A model generated the notes under the pieces. That model ran no database searches, was not told the DNA's origin, and saw only the letters and a program-made list of their open reading frames with translations. From the NCBI RefSeq assembly GCF_001427985.1, contig NZ_LMSA01000002.1, forward strand, positions 509,677 through 573,676: a DNA stretch of 64,000 nt, given 5' to 3'. A program made the position numbers and the translations under genes. The stretch is from Knoellia sp. Soil729. Its GTDB lineage: Bacteria > Actinomycetota > Actinomycetes > Actinomycetales > Dermatophilaceae. Shown here one piece after another: positions 32,772 through 43,018 of the stretch (positions are counted from its first letter, which is position 1; every line of letters starts with the position of its first letter).

Positions 32772-35234
32772 TCAGGACCAGCGGGCTCGCGACGTCAGGG
32801 CTTCCTCGAGCTTGGACAGCTCATCGGCCATGGACCGCCGGACACCAGCGGGCACGTCCGGTCGGGCGATCGCCTCGCGAACCAGGTCGACCGTCTCCGA
32901 CTCGACCACCGGTGCCGGGAACGCCAGTGCCGCAACGCGATCCAGCGCGTCGGCGCCGACCCACTGCGCGAGGCGAGGGATGTCGGTGACGTAGCGCGCG
33001 GCATACGGACGCAGGTCCTCGAGCGTCCCGCTCGACCAGAACCCGGTCGCCAGCGCGTTGAGCTCGTAGTTGGAGAGCTGGCGGTTCTGCGTGATCTGTG
33101 ACCACGCCCACTCCTTCTCGGCTGCGCCGGGCCGGGCAGCACGCGCTCCCAGGGCGGCCAGGTGTCCCGACAGCGTGGTGTCCTCGGCCGCGACGGCGGC
33201 GATGAACGACTCGTCCGCGAGCCCGAGACGGGCCATCGTGCGCACGACGACCCAGCGGAAGTCCGAGTCTCCCTCGAGCCCGGTGGGCAGGCTCCGGCCC
33301 TCGACCCACGCACCCAGACGGTCCTCGTCGGAGGTCGTGGCGGCGAGCACCCTGGCGGCGACGAGCGCCTGGTCCGAACCCGGTTCGGCTCCCTGGAACG
33401 ACATGAGGGCGGCGCCGGCGACCCGTCCCTTGGCCGCGTCGACCAGCTCGCTCGGGACGAACTGCGGCACGATGCGGTCAGTGAACGCCAGCGCCACGCG
33501 AGTCATCAGGGCGTCATTGCGCTCGTGGGGCCACACGGCCGTGAAGGTGTCCAAGGCCACACCGGGGTCGACAGTGCCGCGGAAGACGCCGGTGAGCACT
33601 GCTCCCCAGAGCACCGAACGCGCGATCGGGTCCTGGATGCGCGCGAGCTCGGACGGCAGGGCGGCCAACGACGCCTCGTCGAGGTCGACCATCGCCCACG
33701 TCAGGTCTGCGGCGTTGGGCAGGAGGACGGCAGCAGCCGGGTCCACGCCGTCCACGGCGACCTCGGCCTCGTCGAGGGTCAGGGCCGCGCGGAACACCTC
33801 GTTGCCGTCGGTGAAGCCCGCCACGTCGAGGCTGTGCGGGCGGTCGGCCGGGTGGTCGGCCGGCGACGTGCGGGTCATCGTGCCGTCGCGGTCGAGGGCG
33901 ATGACGTCGACGCCTGCGGTCTCGAGCCAGGCGGCGCTCCACGCGTCGAGCGGCGAGCCGTGGGTCTGCTCCATCGCCGCGAGGAACTCGGACAGCTCAC
34001 CGTTGCCGTGCTCGTGCGAACGCAGGTATGCCGTGACGCCGGCGTTGAAGGCCTCCTCACCCACGTGGGTGACCAGCTGGCGAAGGACGGACGCGCCCTT
34101 GGCGTAGGAGATGCCGTCGAAGTTCGACAGGGCGCTGCGCGCGTCCGGCGCCGGCGACCCGGCGACCGGGTGGGTCGAGGGGGCCCGCTCGGCGGCGTAG
34201 CCCCACTGCTTGCGCGAGATCCCGAACTCGACCCAGCTGTCGGTGAACTCGGTGGCGCGGCTCGTCGCGGTGTAGGCCATGAACTCGGCGAACGACTCGT
34301 TGAGCCAGAGGTCGTCCCACCAGCGCATCGTCACGAGGTCGCCGAACCACATGTGCGCCATCTCGTGCGCGATCGTGTTGCTCCGCTGCAGGATCTGTTC
34401 GCGGGCAACGGCCCCGCGATAGAGCATCGTGTCGCGAAAGGTCACGCAACCCGGGTTCTCCATCGCACCGGCGTTGAACTCGGGGACGAAGACCTGGTCG
34501 TAGTCACCGAACGGGTAACGGACGTCGAACGTGCGGTGGTAGTGGTCGAAGGACTGCTTGGTCACCTCGAACATCTGCGGTGCGTGGTGCTCGAGCTCGC
34601 GCTGCAGGCTGCGGCGGGCGTGGATGCCCAGCGGTATGCCGTCGTGCTCGTCGCGCACGGAGACGTAGGGACCAGCGCAGACGGTGACGAAATACGTTGC
34701 CAGCGGCAGGGTCTCGCTCAGCTCCCACGTGCCGGGGCTGGACTGGGTGGCGCGGCCGTTGCCGAGGACGACCCAGTCCCGGGGGACGCGGACCGTGAAC
34801 GCATAGGGCGCCTTGAGGTCGGGCTGGTCGAAGCAGGCGAACACCGTGGGCGCCGCATCGAGGAAGAGGTGTCCGTAGACGTAGTCCTCGCCGTCGGCGG
34901 GGTCGGTGCTGCGGTGCAGTCCCTGACCGTCCCGCGAGAACGCCATGGTCGCCACGACCTCGACCGTGTTGTCAGCCGCGAGATCGGCGAGGGGAAGCCT
35001 CCCGTCGACGATGGTGTCGGGCGCGATCTCGGCGCCGTTGAGGGTCACCGACTCGGTGGACACCGACCGCACGTCGAGGAAGGTCGCCTCGCCGGGCGTG
35101 CTGCAGGAGAAGCTGATCCGGGTCGTGGACCCGAAGTTCTCCGACCCGCGGTCGAGGTCGAGGTCGACCTCCATGCGGTTCACGCTGATGAGCTGTGCCC
35201 GCTGCCGGGCTTCGTCGCGAGTCAAGGATGGCAC
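32772..35234 (-). CDS. pepN: Aminopeptidase N (M1 family)
   Basis: 820 residues plus stop. The exopeptidase motif GAMENPG is near residue 255, the zinc site HEMAHMWFGDLV near 290 and the third ligand NESFAEF about 18 residues later; the C-terminal ERAP1-like helical domain fills residues ~500-820. It removes N-terminal amino acids from peptides in the cytoplasm; no signal peptide is seen. GTG at 35234, without a clear ribosome site. Annotated as PepN in streptomycetes by the same architecture. Confidence 0.95.
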   Translation of the reverse strand: MPSLTRDEARQRAQLISVNRMEVDLDLDRGSENFGSTTRISFSCSTPGEATFLDVRSVSTESVTLNGAEIAPDTIVDGRLPLADLAADNTVEVVATMAFSRDGQGLHRSTDPADGEDYVYGHLFLDAAPTVFACFDQPDLKAPYAFTVRVPRDWVVLGNGRATQSSPGTWELSETLPLATYFVTVCAGPYVSVRDEHDGIPLGIHARRSLQRELEHHAPQMFEVTKQSFDHYHRTFDVRYPFGDYDQVFVPEFNAGAMENPGCVTFRDTMLYRGAVAREQILQRSNTIAHEMAHMWFGDLVTMRWWDDLWLNESFAEFMAYTATSRATEFTDSWVEFGISRKQWGYAAERAPSTHPVAGSPAPDARSALSNFDGISYAKGASVLRQLVTHVGEEAFNAGVTAYLRSHEHGNGELSEFLAAMEQTHGSPLDAWSAAWLETAGVDVIALDRDGTMTRTSPADHPADRPHSLDVAGFTDGNEVFRAALTLDEAEVAVDGVDPAAAVLLPNAADLTWAMVDLDEASLAALPSELARIQDPIARSVLWGAVLTGVFRGTVDPGVALDTFTAVWPHERNDALMTRVALAFTDRIVPQFVPSELVDAAKGRVAGAALMSFQGAEPGSDQALVAARVLAATTSDEDRLGAWVEGRSLPTGLEGDSDFRWVVVRTMARLGLADESFIAAVAAEDTTLSGHLAALGARAARPGAAEKEWAWSQITQNRQLSNYELNALATGFWSSGTLEDLRPYAARYVTDIPRLAQWVGADALDRVAALAFPAPVVESETVDLVREAIARPDVPAGVRRSMADELSKLEEALTSRARWS

Positions 35235-35289
35235 CCGAGGATCGTGTCATATCGCCGGGTGCGCACCCACCAGCCTCGCGAGCGGCTCC

Positions 35290-35856
35290 TCAGGCGCGGG
35301 GCAGCACGGTGAGCACCCGCTCGACGTGGTCGCGGAACTCCTGCATGTAGTTCGTGAGGAACTCCTTGCTGGCGGCGTCGGTCACCTCGCCACTGGGCAG
35401 GTAGGTCTCGGGGTCGAACTGGATGTAGGCCTCCGGCGCCGTCATCTGGCGAGCGTTGCAGAAGCTGAGGCAGGCCCGCAGCGACTGCTGCGCGACGGCC
35501 GTGCCGATGGCGCCCACGGAGGCACCGATGATCCCGGCAGGCATGTGGTCGAACGAGTTCTCGCCCCAGGGCCTGGACGCCCAGTCGATCGCGTTCTTGA
35601 GCGCGCCCGGGATGGAGCGGTTGTACTCCGGGGTGATGAAGAGCAGCGCCTCGGACGCGGCGATCGCGTCCTTGAGGGCGGTCGCCGGCGGCGGGTAGTC
35701 ACCATCGAGGTCGCGGTTGTAGAGCGGCAGGTCCGCGATGGGGATCTCGGTGAACTCGAGGTCATCCGGTGCCACGGCGATGAGGCATTGGCCGAGAATC
35801 CGGTTGATCGAGTCCTTGGACAGGCTTCCGACGATGTATCCGACCTTGCGCGCCAC
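35290..35856 (-). CDS. NAD(P)H-dependent FMN reductase
   Basis: 188 residues, flavodoxin-like. VGYIVGSLSKDSINR binds FMN phosphate and LFITPEYNRSIPGALKNAIDW is the family hallmark (PEYNxSxPGxLKNAIDW). It reduces FMN, quinones or chromate with NAD(P)H. GTG at 35856 has AGGAGG five nt upstream. Confidence 0.92.
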   Translation of the reverse strand: MARKVGYIVGSLSKDSINRILGQCLIAVAPDDLEFTEIPIADLPLYNRDLDGDYPPPATALKDAIAASEALLFITPEYNRSIPGALKNAIDWASRPWGENSFDHMPAGIIGASVGAIGTAVAQQSLRACLSFCNARQMTAPEAYIQFDPETYLPSGEVTDAASKEFLTNYMQEFRDHVERVLTVLPRA

Positions 35857-35924
35857 TGCGACCTCCTGGGAAACGGGTGACGGCCCGGGCCCGGGCCACC
35901 CCTTCACAGTGGCACCGACACCGC

Positions 35925-36815
35925 TCAGTTGGGGCGGTAGCCCGTCGCCATTGCCTGCAGCCGGGCGATGCGGTCGGCCATCGGGGGGTGGGTCGACATG
36001 AGCCGCGAGATGTCCTGCGACCGGAACGGGTTGGCGATCATCATGTGGCTGGCGTTGACCAGGTCCTTGGTCGGCGCGAGCGGGGCGCGCGAGACACCGG
36101 CTTCGAGCTTGGCCAGGGCCGACGCCAGGGCCAGCGGGTCACCGGTCAGGGTGGCTCCATCCTCGTCCGCGTCGTACTCGCGGGTGCGGGTGATGGCGAG
36201 CTGGATGAACATGGCGCCGATGGGCGCGAGGAAGGCCATCGCGAGCCCGGCGATGGCACCACCGGGGTTGTTGTTGTCGCGGTTGCCTCCACCGAACATC
36301 GAGCTGAAGGCCAGCATCTGGCCGACGCTGCTGATGACGCCGGCGATCGCCGCGGCGACCGAGCCGGTGAGGATGTCGCGGTTGTAGACGTGCATGAGCT
36401 CGTGCCCGAGGACACCGCGCAGCTCGCGCTCATCGAGCAGCTGCAGGATCCCCTGGGTGCAGCAGACTGCGGCGTGCTGGGGGTTGCGCCCGGTGGCGAA
36501 CGCGTTCGGCGCTTCGGTCGGCGAGATGAAGAGGGAGGGCATCGGCTGCCCGGCCTTGGTCGAGAGCTCGCGGACGATGCGGTACATCGCCGGCGCCTCC
36601 GCCTCGCTCACCGGGAACGCGCGCATCGCCTTGATGGCGATCTTGTCGCTGTTCCAGTACGAGTAGAAGGTCATCGCGACACCGAGAAGGGCGAAGATCC
36701 AGATGAAGCTGCCGCTGTTGAACTGCACGGCTGCCACCCAGCCCAGGGCGAGGAACAGCACCCAGATGAGGCCGAACAGGCCGGCAGTCTTCAGGCCGTT
36801 GAAGTGGTTGTGCAT
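35925..36815 (-). CDS. htpX: HtpX-family zinc membrane metalloprotease
   Basis: 296 residues. Two N-terminal TM helices (about 10-50), the metalloprotease site HELMH (138-142), two further helices (about 150-175, 195-215) and the third ligand Glu in TREYDADEDGA. HtpX degrades misfolded membrane proteins under stress. ATG at 36815. Sits next to the nuo cluster. Confidence 0.94.
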   Translation of the reverse strand: MHNHFNGLKTAGLFGLIWVLFLALGWVAAVQFNSGSFIWIFALLGVAMTFYSYWNSDKIAIKAMRAFPVSEAEAPAMYRIVRELSTKAGQPMPSLFISPTEAPNAFATGRNPQHAAVCCTQGILQLLDERELRGVLGHELMHVYNRDILTGSVAAAIAGVISSVGQMLAFSSMFGGGNRDNNNPGGAIAGLAMAFLAPIGAMFIQLAITRTREYDADEDGATLTGDPLALASALAKLEAGVSRAPLAPTKDLVNASHMMIANPFRSQDISRLMSTHPPMADRIARLQAMATGYRPN

Positions 36816-36852
36816 GCCCCTATTAACGCAGATCGTGAGCGTCGCGTTCCGG

Positions 36853-37374
36853 CTACAGGACGCGCTCCCACATGAGGCTGTCCCGCCAGCGCCCATCCGT
36901 GAGGAACGATGACGTGGTGGTGCCATAGGCCCGGAAGCCCTGTGACCTGAGCACGTGGTGCGAGGCGACGTTGTCCAGCGAGGTGCTGGCCTCGGCACGG
37001 TGCAGACCCAGCTCGTCCCTCATGAGCGCGAGCAGCCGGCCCAGCGCCTCACGCGCGTGCCCGCGGCCCTGGTGCGTCGTGCCGACCCAGTAGCCGACGG
37101 CTCCCACGAGGAAGGGCCCCCGCCGGATGTCACTCACCGTCGCCCAGCCGACGACCTCGTCCTCGACCACGACGACGCCCGGCCACATCCGTCCGGCTGC
37201 GTGCTCACCGAGGTAGCGCTCGACGCGCTCCACCTGGCCTGCAGCTGTGAAGTAGTCCTCGCTCCGGGAGGGCTCCGTGGCCGCGAACGCCTCACGGTCG
37301 CGGCTGAGGTGGGCGGCGAGGGCTGGCGCGTCGTCGCGCTGCGCCAGCCGGATGTCCGCCCTGGCCGACGTCAC
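36853..37374 (-). CDS. GNAT-family N-acetyltransferase (RimJ/RimL-like)
   Basis: 173 residues. Acetyl-CoA-binding motif A is VGYWVGTTHQGRGHAREALGRLL (Q/RxxGxG/A), followed by AEASTSLDNVASHHVLRSQGF typical of RimJ-type enzymes. Substrate unknown, possibly an amino-terminus or small amine. GTG at 37374 overlaps the nuoN stop by 4 nt, so it is expressed as the last gene of the nuo operon. Confidence 0.88.
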   Translation of the reverse strand: MTSARADIRLAQRDDAPALAAHLSRDREAFAATEPSRSEDYFTAAGQVERVERYLGEHAAGRMWPGVVVVEDEVVGWATVSDIRRGPFLVGAVGYWVGTTHQGRGHAREALGRLLALMRDELGLHRAEASTSLDNVASHHVLRSQGFRAYGTTTSSFLTDGRWRDSLMWERVL

Positions 37375-38822
37375 GTGACGAGGCCCACCAGGAGCTGCGG
37401 GAGGGCACTGGTGACGATGAGCACCGCGGCACCGACGGCCGCGACGCCCAGGCTCGCCCGGCGTGAGCCCGGCCGCGCCGGCGCCCGCTCATCGGCCTCA
37501 CCGAAGAGGACCGCGAACCAGCGCACATAGACGGCGATGCCGAGCACGGCTGCGACGACGGCCGCGACGGCGACCGGCCACAGGCCCGCCGCGATGGCCG
37601 GGCGCAGCGCGACGACCTTGGCGACGAGCCCGATGACACCCGGTGGGAGCCCGGCGAGGACGAGCAGGGCCAGTGCCAACGTGCCCCCGGCGATCGGGTC
37701 GCGCCGCAACAGGCCCCTGTATGCCGTGAGGTCGCGTCGGTCCTCGACCTGCGGTCCGTGGATGGCACGGACCGCAGCGAACGCCACCAGGCTGGCCACG
37801 GCATACACGACGGCGTAGACCGCGGCAGCCTGACGGCCGGCGACGGAGAGGGCGGTGAGCGGCAGGAGGATCCAGCCGGCCTGGGCGACCGTCGACCACG
37901 CGAGCAGGCGCACCACCTCGGTCTGCCGCAGCGCCATGACCGTGCCCGCGAGCATCGAGGCGACGGTGAGGATGACGAGCGCCGCGACGACGACGTGCGG
38001 TCCGCGGGCCATTCCCACGACGGCGTCATAGGGCGCGAGCACGACGATGAGGGCCCCGACGGCAGCGAGCTTCGACGCGGACGCGAGCAGCGCCGAGACG
38101 GGGAGCGGACCTGCCGTGAAGGTCGTCGGGGTCCACGCGTGGAACGGCACGGCCGAGAGCTTGAACGCGAGGCCGGCCAGCAGCACCACGGTGGCGAGTC
38201 CGGCAAGGGTGCGCTGCTCGGGCACCGCCCACGCGGTGGCGAGGGACGGCCCGGTCAGCGTCGGGTCACCGGTGGCGGTGACCCACAGGGCCGTGCCGAG
38301 GACGAGCAGCGCGAACGATACGAGCGAGGTGGTGAGGAGGGTGAGGGCGCCGTGTGCTGCGGCTCGGCGGTCGCGCCAGGCGACGAGGGCGATGACGGGC
38401 AGGGTCGCGAGCTCGAGGGTGACGAGCCAGGTGCCGAGGTCGCGGGAGGCGACGACGCCGGCGGCCCCGGCCGCGGAGGCGAGCAGCAGGACGACGTCGA
38501 TGACGCCGGCCCGGTGCACGGATGCCAGCGCCAGGACGGCCAGGGTCGCGAGGAGCGCCGCGATCTGGAGGGTGCTCGCCAACGGCCCCCCGTCCCACAT
38601 GCACCGTCCGTCCGGGGCGGGGGTGCACAGGGTGAGCCGTGGGTCGGACGCGACGACGCCGGGTATTGCCGCCGCCGCTCCCACGGCCAGACCCAGCGCC
38701 CCGATGACAGGTGCGGCCAGGCGTGCACTCGGGATGATCGCGTCGACGACGAGGACGAGGACCATGGCGGCGACCGGGATGAGGGCGGGCAGCAGCAGGC
38801 CCCAGGACATCTGCAGGGTCAT
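37371..38822 (-). CDS. nuoN: Complex I subunit N
   Basis: 483 residues, about 13-14 TM helices. Antiporter-like subunit with the conserved lysine-bearing helix AGLAFKLSAVPFHAWTP. Proton-pumping membrane subunit. ATG at 38822 overlaps the nuoM stop by 4 nt. Ends overlapping the GNAT gene. Confidence 0.9.
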   Translation of the reverse strand: MTLQMSWGLLLPALIPVAAMVLVLVVDAIIPSARLAAPVIGALGLAVGAAAAIPGVVASDPRLTLCTPAPDGRCMWDGGPLASTLQIAALLATLAVLALASVHRAGVIDVVLLLASAAGAAGVVASRDLGTWLVTLELATLPVIALVAWRDRRAAAHGALTLLTTSLVSFALLVLGTALWVTATGDPTLTGPSLATAWAVPEQRTLAGLATVVLLAGLAFKLSAVPFHAWTPTTFTAGPLPVSALLASASKLAAVGALIVVLAPYDAVVGMARGPHVVVAALVILTVASMLAGTVMALRQTEVVRLLAWSTVAQAGWILLPLTALSVAGRQAAAVYAVVYAVASLVAFAAVRAIHGPQVEDRRDLTAYRGLLRRDPIAGGTLALALLVLAGLPPGVIGLVAKVVALRPAIAAGLWPVAVAAVVAAVLGIAVYVRWFAVLFGEADERAPARPGSRRASLGVAAVGAAVLIVTSALPQLLVGLVT

Positions 38823-40309
38823 CGCGCACCTCCGACCAGCGCGGCGGCGTCGGCCGTCACGGAGAACACGACCTGGGGTGCGACGCCGATGATGACGACG
38901 GCCAGGACCAGCGTGGAGATCACGGCGAGCTCGGCTCCACGGGCGTCAGCGGCCCGGTGCGGTGCATCGTCGGCCACCGCGTCACCGACCCAGACGAGCC
39001 GGGCCACGCGCAGGCTGTAGCCCGCCGCCAGCACCGCACCCACCGCCGCGATGACGACACCGGTGCGCAGGATGCCGGTGTGGTGCGCCGGGTTCCACGC
39101 ACCGAGCAGGGCGACGAACTCGCCCCAGAAGCCGGCCAGCCCGGGAAGGCCCAGGCCGGCCGCGAGGCCGAGGATCATGGCGAAGCCGAGTCGTGGCGAC
39201 ACCTCACGCAGGGCCGGACGCACGACGGTGAGGTCGACGGACCCCCACCGGTGCTTGAGGCCCCCGACGACGACGAAGAGGAGGGCCGCGATCACCCCGT
39301 GCGCGATGTTGCCGATGAGCGCGGCCTGCAGACCGGTCGTGGTCCCGGACGCCAGTCCCAGCACGACGAAGCCCATGTGCGCGACCGACGAGAAGGCGAT
39401 GAGCCGCTTGAGGTCACGTTCGACGAGGCAGATGAGTCCGCCCCAGAGGATGCCGATGACGCCGGCGACCGCCAGCACCGGCGCGATGCGGGCGAAGCCG
39501 TCCGGGACGGTCATCATCGGCAGCCGGACCAGGCCATAGGTGCCGAGCTTGAGGAGCACCGCTGCGAGGAGCACCGAGCCCGCAGTGGGTGCCGTGGTGT
39601 GTGCCGCCGGAAGCCAGGTGTGCAGGGGGAAGACCGGGACCTTGACGGCGAGGCCGATGGTGAGGAGGGCCGCGATGAGTGTCTGCTGGTGGAGGGTGAG
39701 GCGCGCGGCGGCGGCCGGCAGGGCGTCGAGGTCGGCGGTGCCCGCCTGCGTCACGAGCACGAGGATCCCGACGAGCATGAGCGTGGAGCCGACCGCCGTG
39801 TAGAGGATGAACCGCGCCGACGCGTCCGCGCGTGCGGCGGGGTTGTGCCGGTCGCCGTAGCGGCTGATGAGCAGCCACATCGGCACGAGGACGATCTCGA
39901 AGGCGATGAAGAAGAGGATGGCGTCGCGAGCGGCGAACGTGGCCAGCGCGCCCGTCTCCACGAGGAGCAGGGCGCCGAGATAGGTTGCGGCACTGCCGGT
40001 CTGGGTCGGGCCCGCCCAGGGCTGCTCGACCCAGGCGTGCGCGACCACGAGGACGCCGATGACCGCGGTGAGGATGATGAGCGGGGCGCTGATGCCGTCG
40101 ACCTCGAAGTGCCAGCGGACCCCCAGGTCGGGGATCCAGGCGCGGTCGACGGCCGGTCGCGACACGACAGCGACGACGGCGGCTGCCGCTCCGACGACGG
40201 CAGCCACGAGGGCCACCGCACGCGCTGCGCCAGTGGTGAGTGCACGACCCCCCGTGACGAGCCAGAGCCCGACGACGCCGGGGACGAGGAAGGTGAGGAT
40301 CAACGCCAC
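38819..40309 (-). CDS. nuoM: Complex I subunit M
   Basis: 496 residues. Antiporter-like proton channel subunit: FFIAFEIVLVPMWLL, LTIGLAVKVPVFPLHTWLPAAH and VAHMGFVVLGL are the family hallmarks, including the conserved Glu and Lys of the proton path. GTG at 40309; overlaps nuoL by 10 nt. Confidence 0.93.
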   Translation of the reverse strand: MALILTFLVPGVVGLWLVTGGRALTTGAARAVALVAAVVGAAAAVVAVVSRPAVDRAWIPDLGVRWHFEVDGISAPLIILTAVIGVLVVAHAWVEQPWAGPTQTGSAATYLGALLLVETGALATFAARDAILFFIAFEIVLVPMWLLISRYGDRHNPAARADASARFILYTAVGSTLMLVGILVLVTQAGTADLDALPAAAARLTLHQQTLIAALLTIGLAVKVPVFPLHTWLPAAHTTAPTAGSVLLAAVLLKLGTYGLVRLPMMTVPDGFARIAPVLAVAGVIGILWGGLICLVERDLKRLIAFSSVAHMGFVVLGLASGTTTGLQAALIGNIAHGVIAALLFVVVGGLKHRWGSVDLTVVRPALREVSPRLGFAMILGLAAGLGLPGLAGFWGEFVALLGAWNPAHHTGILRTGVVIAAVGAVLAAGYSLRVARLVWVGDAVADDAPHRAADARGAELAVISTLVLAVVIIGVAPQVVFSVTADAAALVGGAR

Positions 40310-42171
40310 GTCAGCACCGCCGTGCCGCCCGCGACGATGAGCCCGAGGGCCACGAGGCCGACGCCGGCCGAGGGTGCTTCGCGCCGGTGGCCGCGCTGGG
40401 TGAGCCAGCCGGCGATCCCCGCAGTGGCTGCGGCACCACGCACATAGCCGTCGACGACCTCACGGTCGAGGAAGGCGACGACCCGGGCCAGTCCCAGGAC
40501 GGGCCGGACCACGACCGTCCGGTATGCCGTGTCGAACCCGAGGCCGGCATCGGCCAGCGCGCGTTGGCGGGCTGTGCGGAAGAAGGAGCTGCGGGGGTCG
40601 TCGGAGCCACGGGCGAGGTAGGCCACCCCGACACCGATCAGGATGAGGAGCAGCGTGAGCGCCATCCACACCAGCGACGCGCCGTGCAGGTCGAACAGGC
40701 CGGTCACGAGGACCAGGCCACCGATGACGGTGAGCACCGTGAGAGCGGCAAGGGCCCCGAGAACGGGGGCGGGCGGCATACCGGCGTGGTGGTCACGCGG
40801 TGCGTCCGCGTCCTCGGACGCCGGCACGAGCTCGAGCGGGGCGGTCACGACGAGGTGCGCGCGCGTCGAGTAGGCAGCGGTGAGGACCACGGTGATGAGC
40901 AGGGCGGCAAGGACGAGGACGCCGGGCCCTCCCGATGTGATGGCGCCCTCGTAGGCCGTCACGACGACCTCCTCCTTGGAGAGGCCACCCACGACGAACG
41001 GCGCGCCGGCAAGGGCCAGCAGACCGAACAGCCAAGCGACGCGCGCGAGCTGGTGGACGTTGCCGGCCCCGCGCAGGGCGACCGCGAGGGTCGAGCCAGC
41101 GACGACGGACAACCAGCCGATGGTGAGGAAGAGGAGGGACTTGAAGATCGCGTGCGCCCACAGGTGGAACAGCGCCGGGTCCGGGCCGATCTCCGCGGTG
41201 GCCGTCGCGAGCGCCGAGAGCATGATCGCCACCTGGCTGACGGTCGACCAGGCCAGGAGGCGCTTGAGGTCGGACTGGCCGAGGGCGAGCACTGCGGCGC
41301 CGACCATCGTCACCGCCGTGGCGGCGCCGAGCAGCCAGCGGGCACCGTCGGCGTGGACGAGGACGGGGAACAGCTGGGCCAGGACGACCGTCCCGGCGGC
41401 GACCATCGTGGCGGCGTGGATGAGGGCGGACGCGGGGGTCGGGCCCTCCATGGCGTCGGGCAGCCAGTCCTGGAACGGGAACTGTGCCGACTTGCCGAGC
41501 ACACCGATGATGACGAGCGCGAGCAGCAGCGAGCGAAGCCACGGGGAGACGGACGAAGAGGTCCAGTGTGCGACGACCGCCTCGAGGCCGGTCGAGCCGG
41601 CACCTGCGGACAGCCCCACGATGCCGAGCACGAAGCCGATGTCGGCGACGCGCGTGACGATGAAGGCCTTGTGCGCTGCCCGCCTCGCGGACTCCTTGCG
41701 CGACCAGTGGCCGATGAGGAGGTAGGAGCACCAGCCCATGACCTCCCAGCCGATGAGGGTGAGGACGAGGTCGCGGGCATGGACGACGAGCATCATCGCG
41801 CCGGTGAAGAGCGCGACGGTGGCCGCGAACTGGCCCAGCCGGTCGTCGTCGGCGAGGTACCAGCGGGTGAAGACAAGGACAGCGGCGGCGACCAGCGCCA
41901 CGACGGCTGCCACCGCCGCGGTGGCCGGGCTCGCACCGAGCTGGAGCGGCATCTCGATCTCACCGACCTGCAGCGTCCCACGCGACTGGGAGACGACCTG
42001 CCCCCGCACCGGCGCCACGAAGAGCCCGACGACCGAGAGCGCCAGGGACACCAGGGCGATGGCGGTCGCCAGCCCGGCCGCCAGCCGCGGGCTGCGCCGG
42101 ACCCCGAGGGTGAGCACGGCAGCCAGGACCGGCAGCCCGACAAGCAGGTACGACACGGTCAGGGCGCTCAC
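40300..42171 (-). CDS. nuoL: Complex I subunit L
   Basis: 623 residues, about 16 TM helices. Hallmarks: GWEVMGWCSYLLIGHW, GKSAQFPFQDWLPDAMEGPTP and STVSQVAIM; the long C-terminal part that forms the lateral helix (about 520-600) is present. Proton-pumping subunit. GTG at 42171. Confidence 0.94.
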   Translation of the reverse strand: MSALTVSYLLVGLPVLAAVLTLGVRRSPRLAAGLATAIALVSLALSVVGLFVAPVRGQVVSQSRGTLQVGEIEMPLQLGASPATAAVAAVVALVAAAVLVFTRWYLADDDRLGQFAATVALFTGAMMLVVHARDLVLTLIGWEVMGWCSYLLIGHWSRKESARRAAHKAFIVTRVADIGFVLGIVGLSAGAGSTGLEAVVAHWTSSSVSPWLRSLLLALVIIGVLGKSAQFPFQDWLPDAMEGPTPASALIHAATMVAAGTVVLAQLFPVLVHADGARWLLGAATAVTMVGAAVLALGQSDLKRLLAWSTVSQVAIMLSALATATAEIGPDPALFHLWAHAIFKSLLFLTIGWLSVVAGSTLAVALRGAGNVHQLARVAWLFGLLALAGAPFVVGGLSKEEVVVTAYEGAITSGGPGVLVLAALLITVVLTAAYSTRAHLVVTAPLELVPASEDADAPRDHHAGMPPAPVLGALAALTVLTVIGGLVLVTGLFDLHGASLVWMALTLLLILIGVGVAYLARGSDDPRSSFFRTARQRALADAGLGFDTAYRTVVVRPVLGLARVVAFLDREVVDGYVRGAAATAGIAGWLTQRGHRREAPSAGVGLVALGLIVAGGTAVLTWR

Positions 42172-42509
42172 GTGCGATCACCCCGCGTGGCCGAGGTCGC
42201 AGCCAGTGGGTCGTCGAGCGGGGCGTCGAGGTCGATCGAGCCCCTGTGCCTGAACGCCGTGAGGATCACCGCCAAGGCGACGACGACCTCGGCCGCGGCG
42301 ATGGTGATGACGAACAGCGGCAGGACGCTCGAGGCCTCCCAGCGCGACGCCGTGGCGGCACCGGACGCCACGAGCAGCACGAGCGACCCGGAGAGGATGA
42401 GCTCGACACCGATGAGCAGCAGGACGGCGTTGCGCCGCACCGTGACCCCCATGACGCCGAGACCGACGAGGAGGGCGGCCACGACATAGGGCCCGGCGAG
42501 GTGGATCAC
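42168..42509 (-). CDS. nuoK: Complex I subunit K
   Basis: 113 residues, three TM helices. Conserved VRRNAVLLLIGVELILSG contains the helix-2 Glu, and AAAEVVVALAVIL the helix-3 Glu, both needed for proton pumping. GTG at 42509 overlaps nuoJ; the C-terminus is extended by ~12 polar residues. Confidence 0.92.
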   Translation of the reverse strand: MIHLAGPYVVAALLVGLGVMGVTVRRNAVLLLIGVELILSGSLVLLVASGAATASRWEASSVLPLFVITIAAAEVVVALAVILTAFRHRGSIDLDAPLDDPLAATSATRGDRT

Positions 42510-43018
42510 GGGGAAGCCACCTCCTTCGAGGGGCCTCGGGAGACGGCGAGCGCCGCGATGAGGGCAGCGAGCAGCAGGACCGACAGCGCCTCGAACGGCC
42601 ACACCCACGTCCCGAAGAGCTCGGTGGCGATCGCCTGGTTCGCGATGTCGCGGCGCTCGACCGCGCCGCCGGCCAGCGGCAGCAGCGCAGCGAGCAGCAA
42701 CGCGGTCGTCGCGGCCCCCGCCAGCCCCGCGGCGACGCGACGCCACACGGGTACGGCATGCACGAGGTCGGGGCCGATCGGTGCGCGCGTCAGCATGAGG
42801 GCGAAGAGGACGAGCACGACGACGGCACCGACATAGACGAGCACCAGCACGAGGGCGACGAGCTCATGGCCGAGCACGAGCAGGCACCCGGCGACCCCGA
42901 GCAGCGCGACGACGAGCCACAGGGCGGCGTGCACCACCTGGCGCGTCGTCACGGCGAGGAGCCCCGCCACCACGGCGAGGAGTCCGCACGCAGCGAACGC
43001 CAGGTCCAACGACGTCAT
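42506..43018 (-). CDS. nuoJ: Complex I subunit J
   Basis: 170 residues, five TM helices. Conserved [17 protein letters not shown] and [18 protein letters not shown] (pi-bulge helix). ATG at 43018 overlaps the nuoI stop by 4 nt. Confidence 0.9.
   Translation of the reverse strand: MTSLDLAFAACGLLAVVAGLLAVTTRQVVHAALWLVVALLGVAGCLLVLGHELVALVLVLVYVGAVVVLVLFALMLTRAPIGPDLVHAVPVWRRVAAGLAGAATTALLLAALLPLAGGAVERRDIANQAIATELFGTWVWPFEALSVLLLAALIAALAVSRGPSKEVASP

Noticed and set aside
33162-35312. 700-codon plus-strand frame opposite pepN
   Set aside because: Antisense shadow; pepN carries zinc-site and GAMEN motifs.
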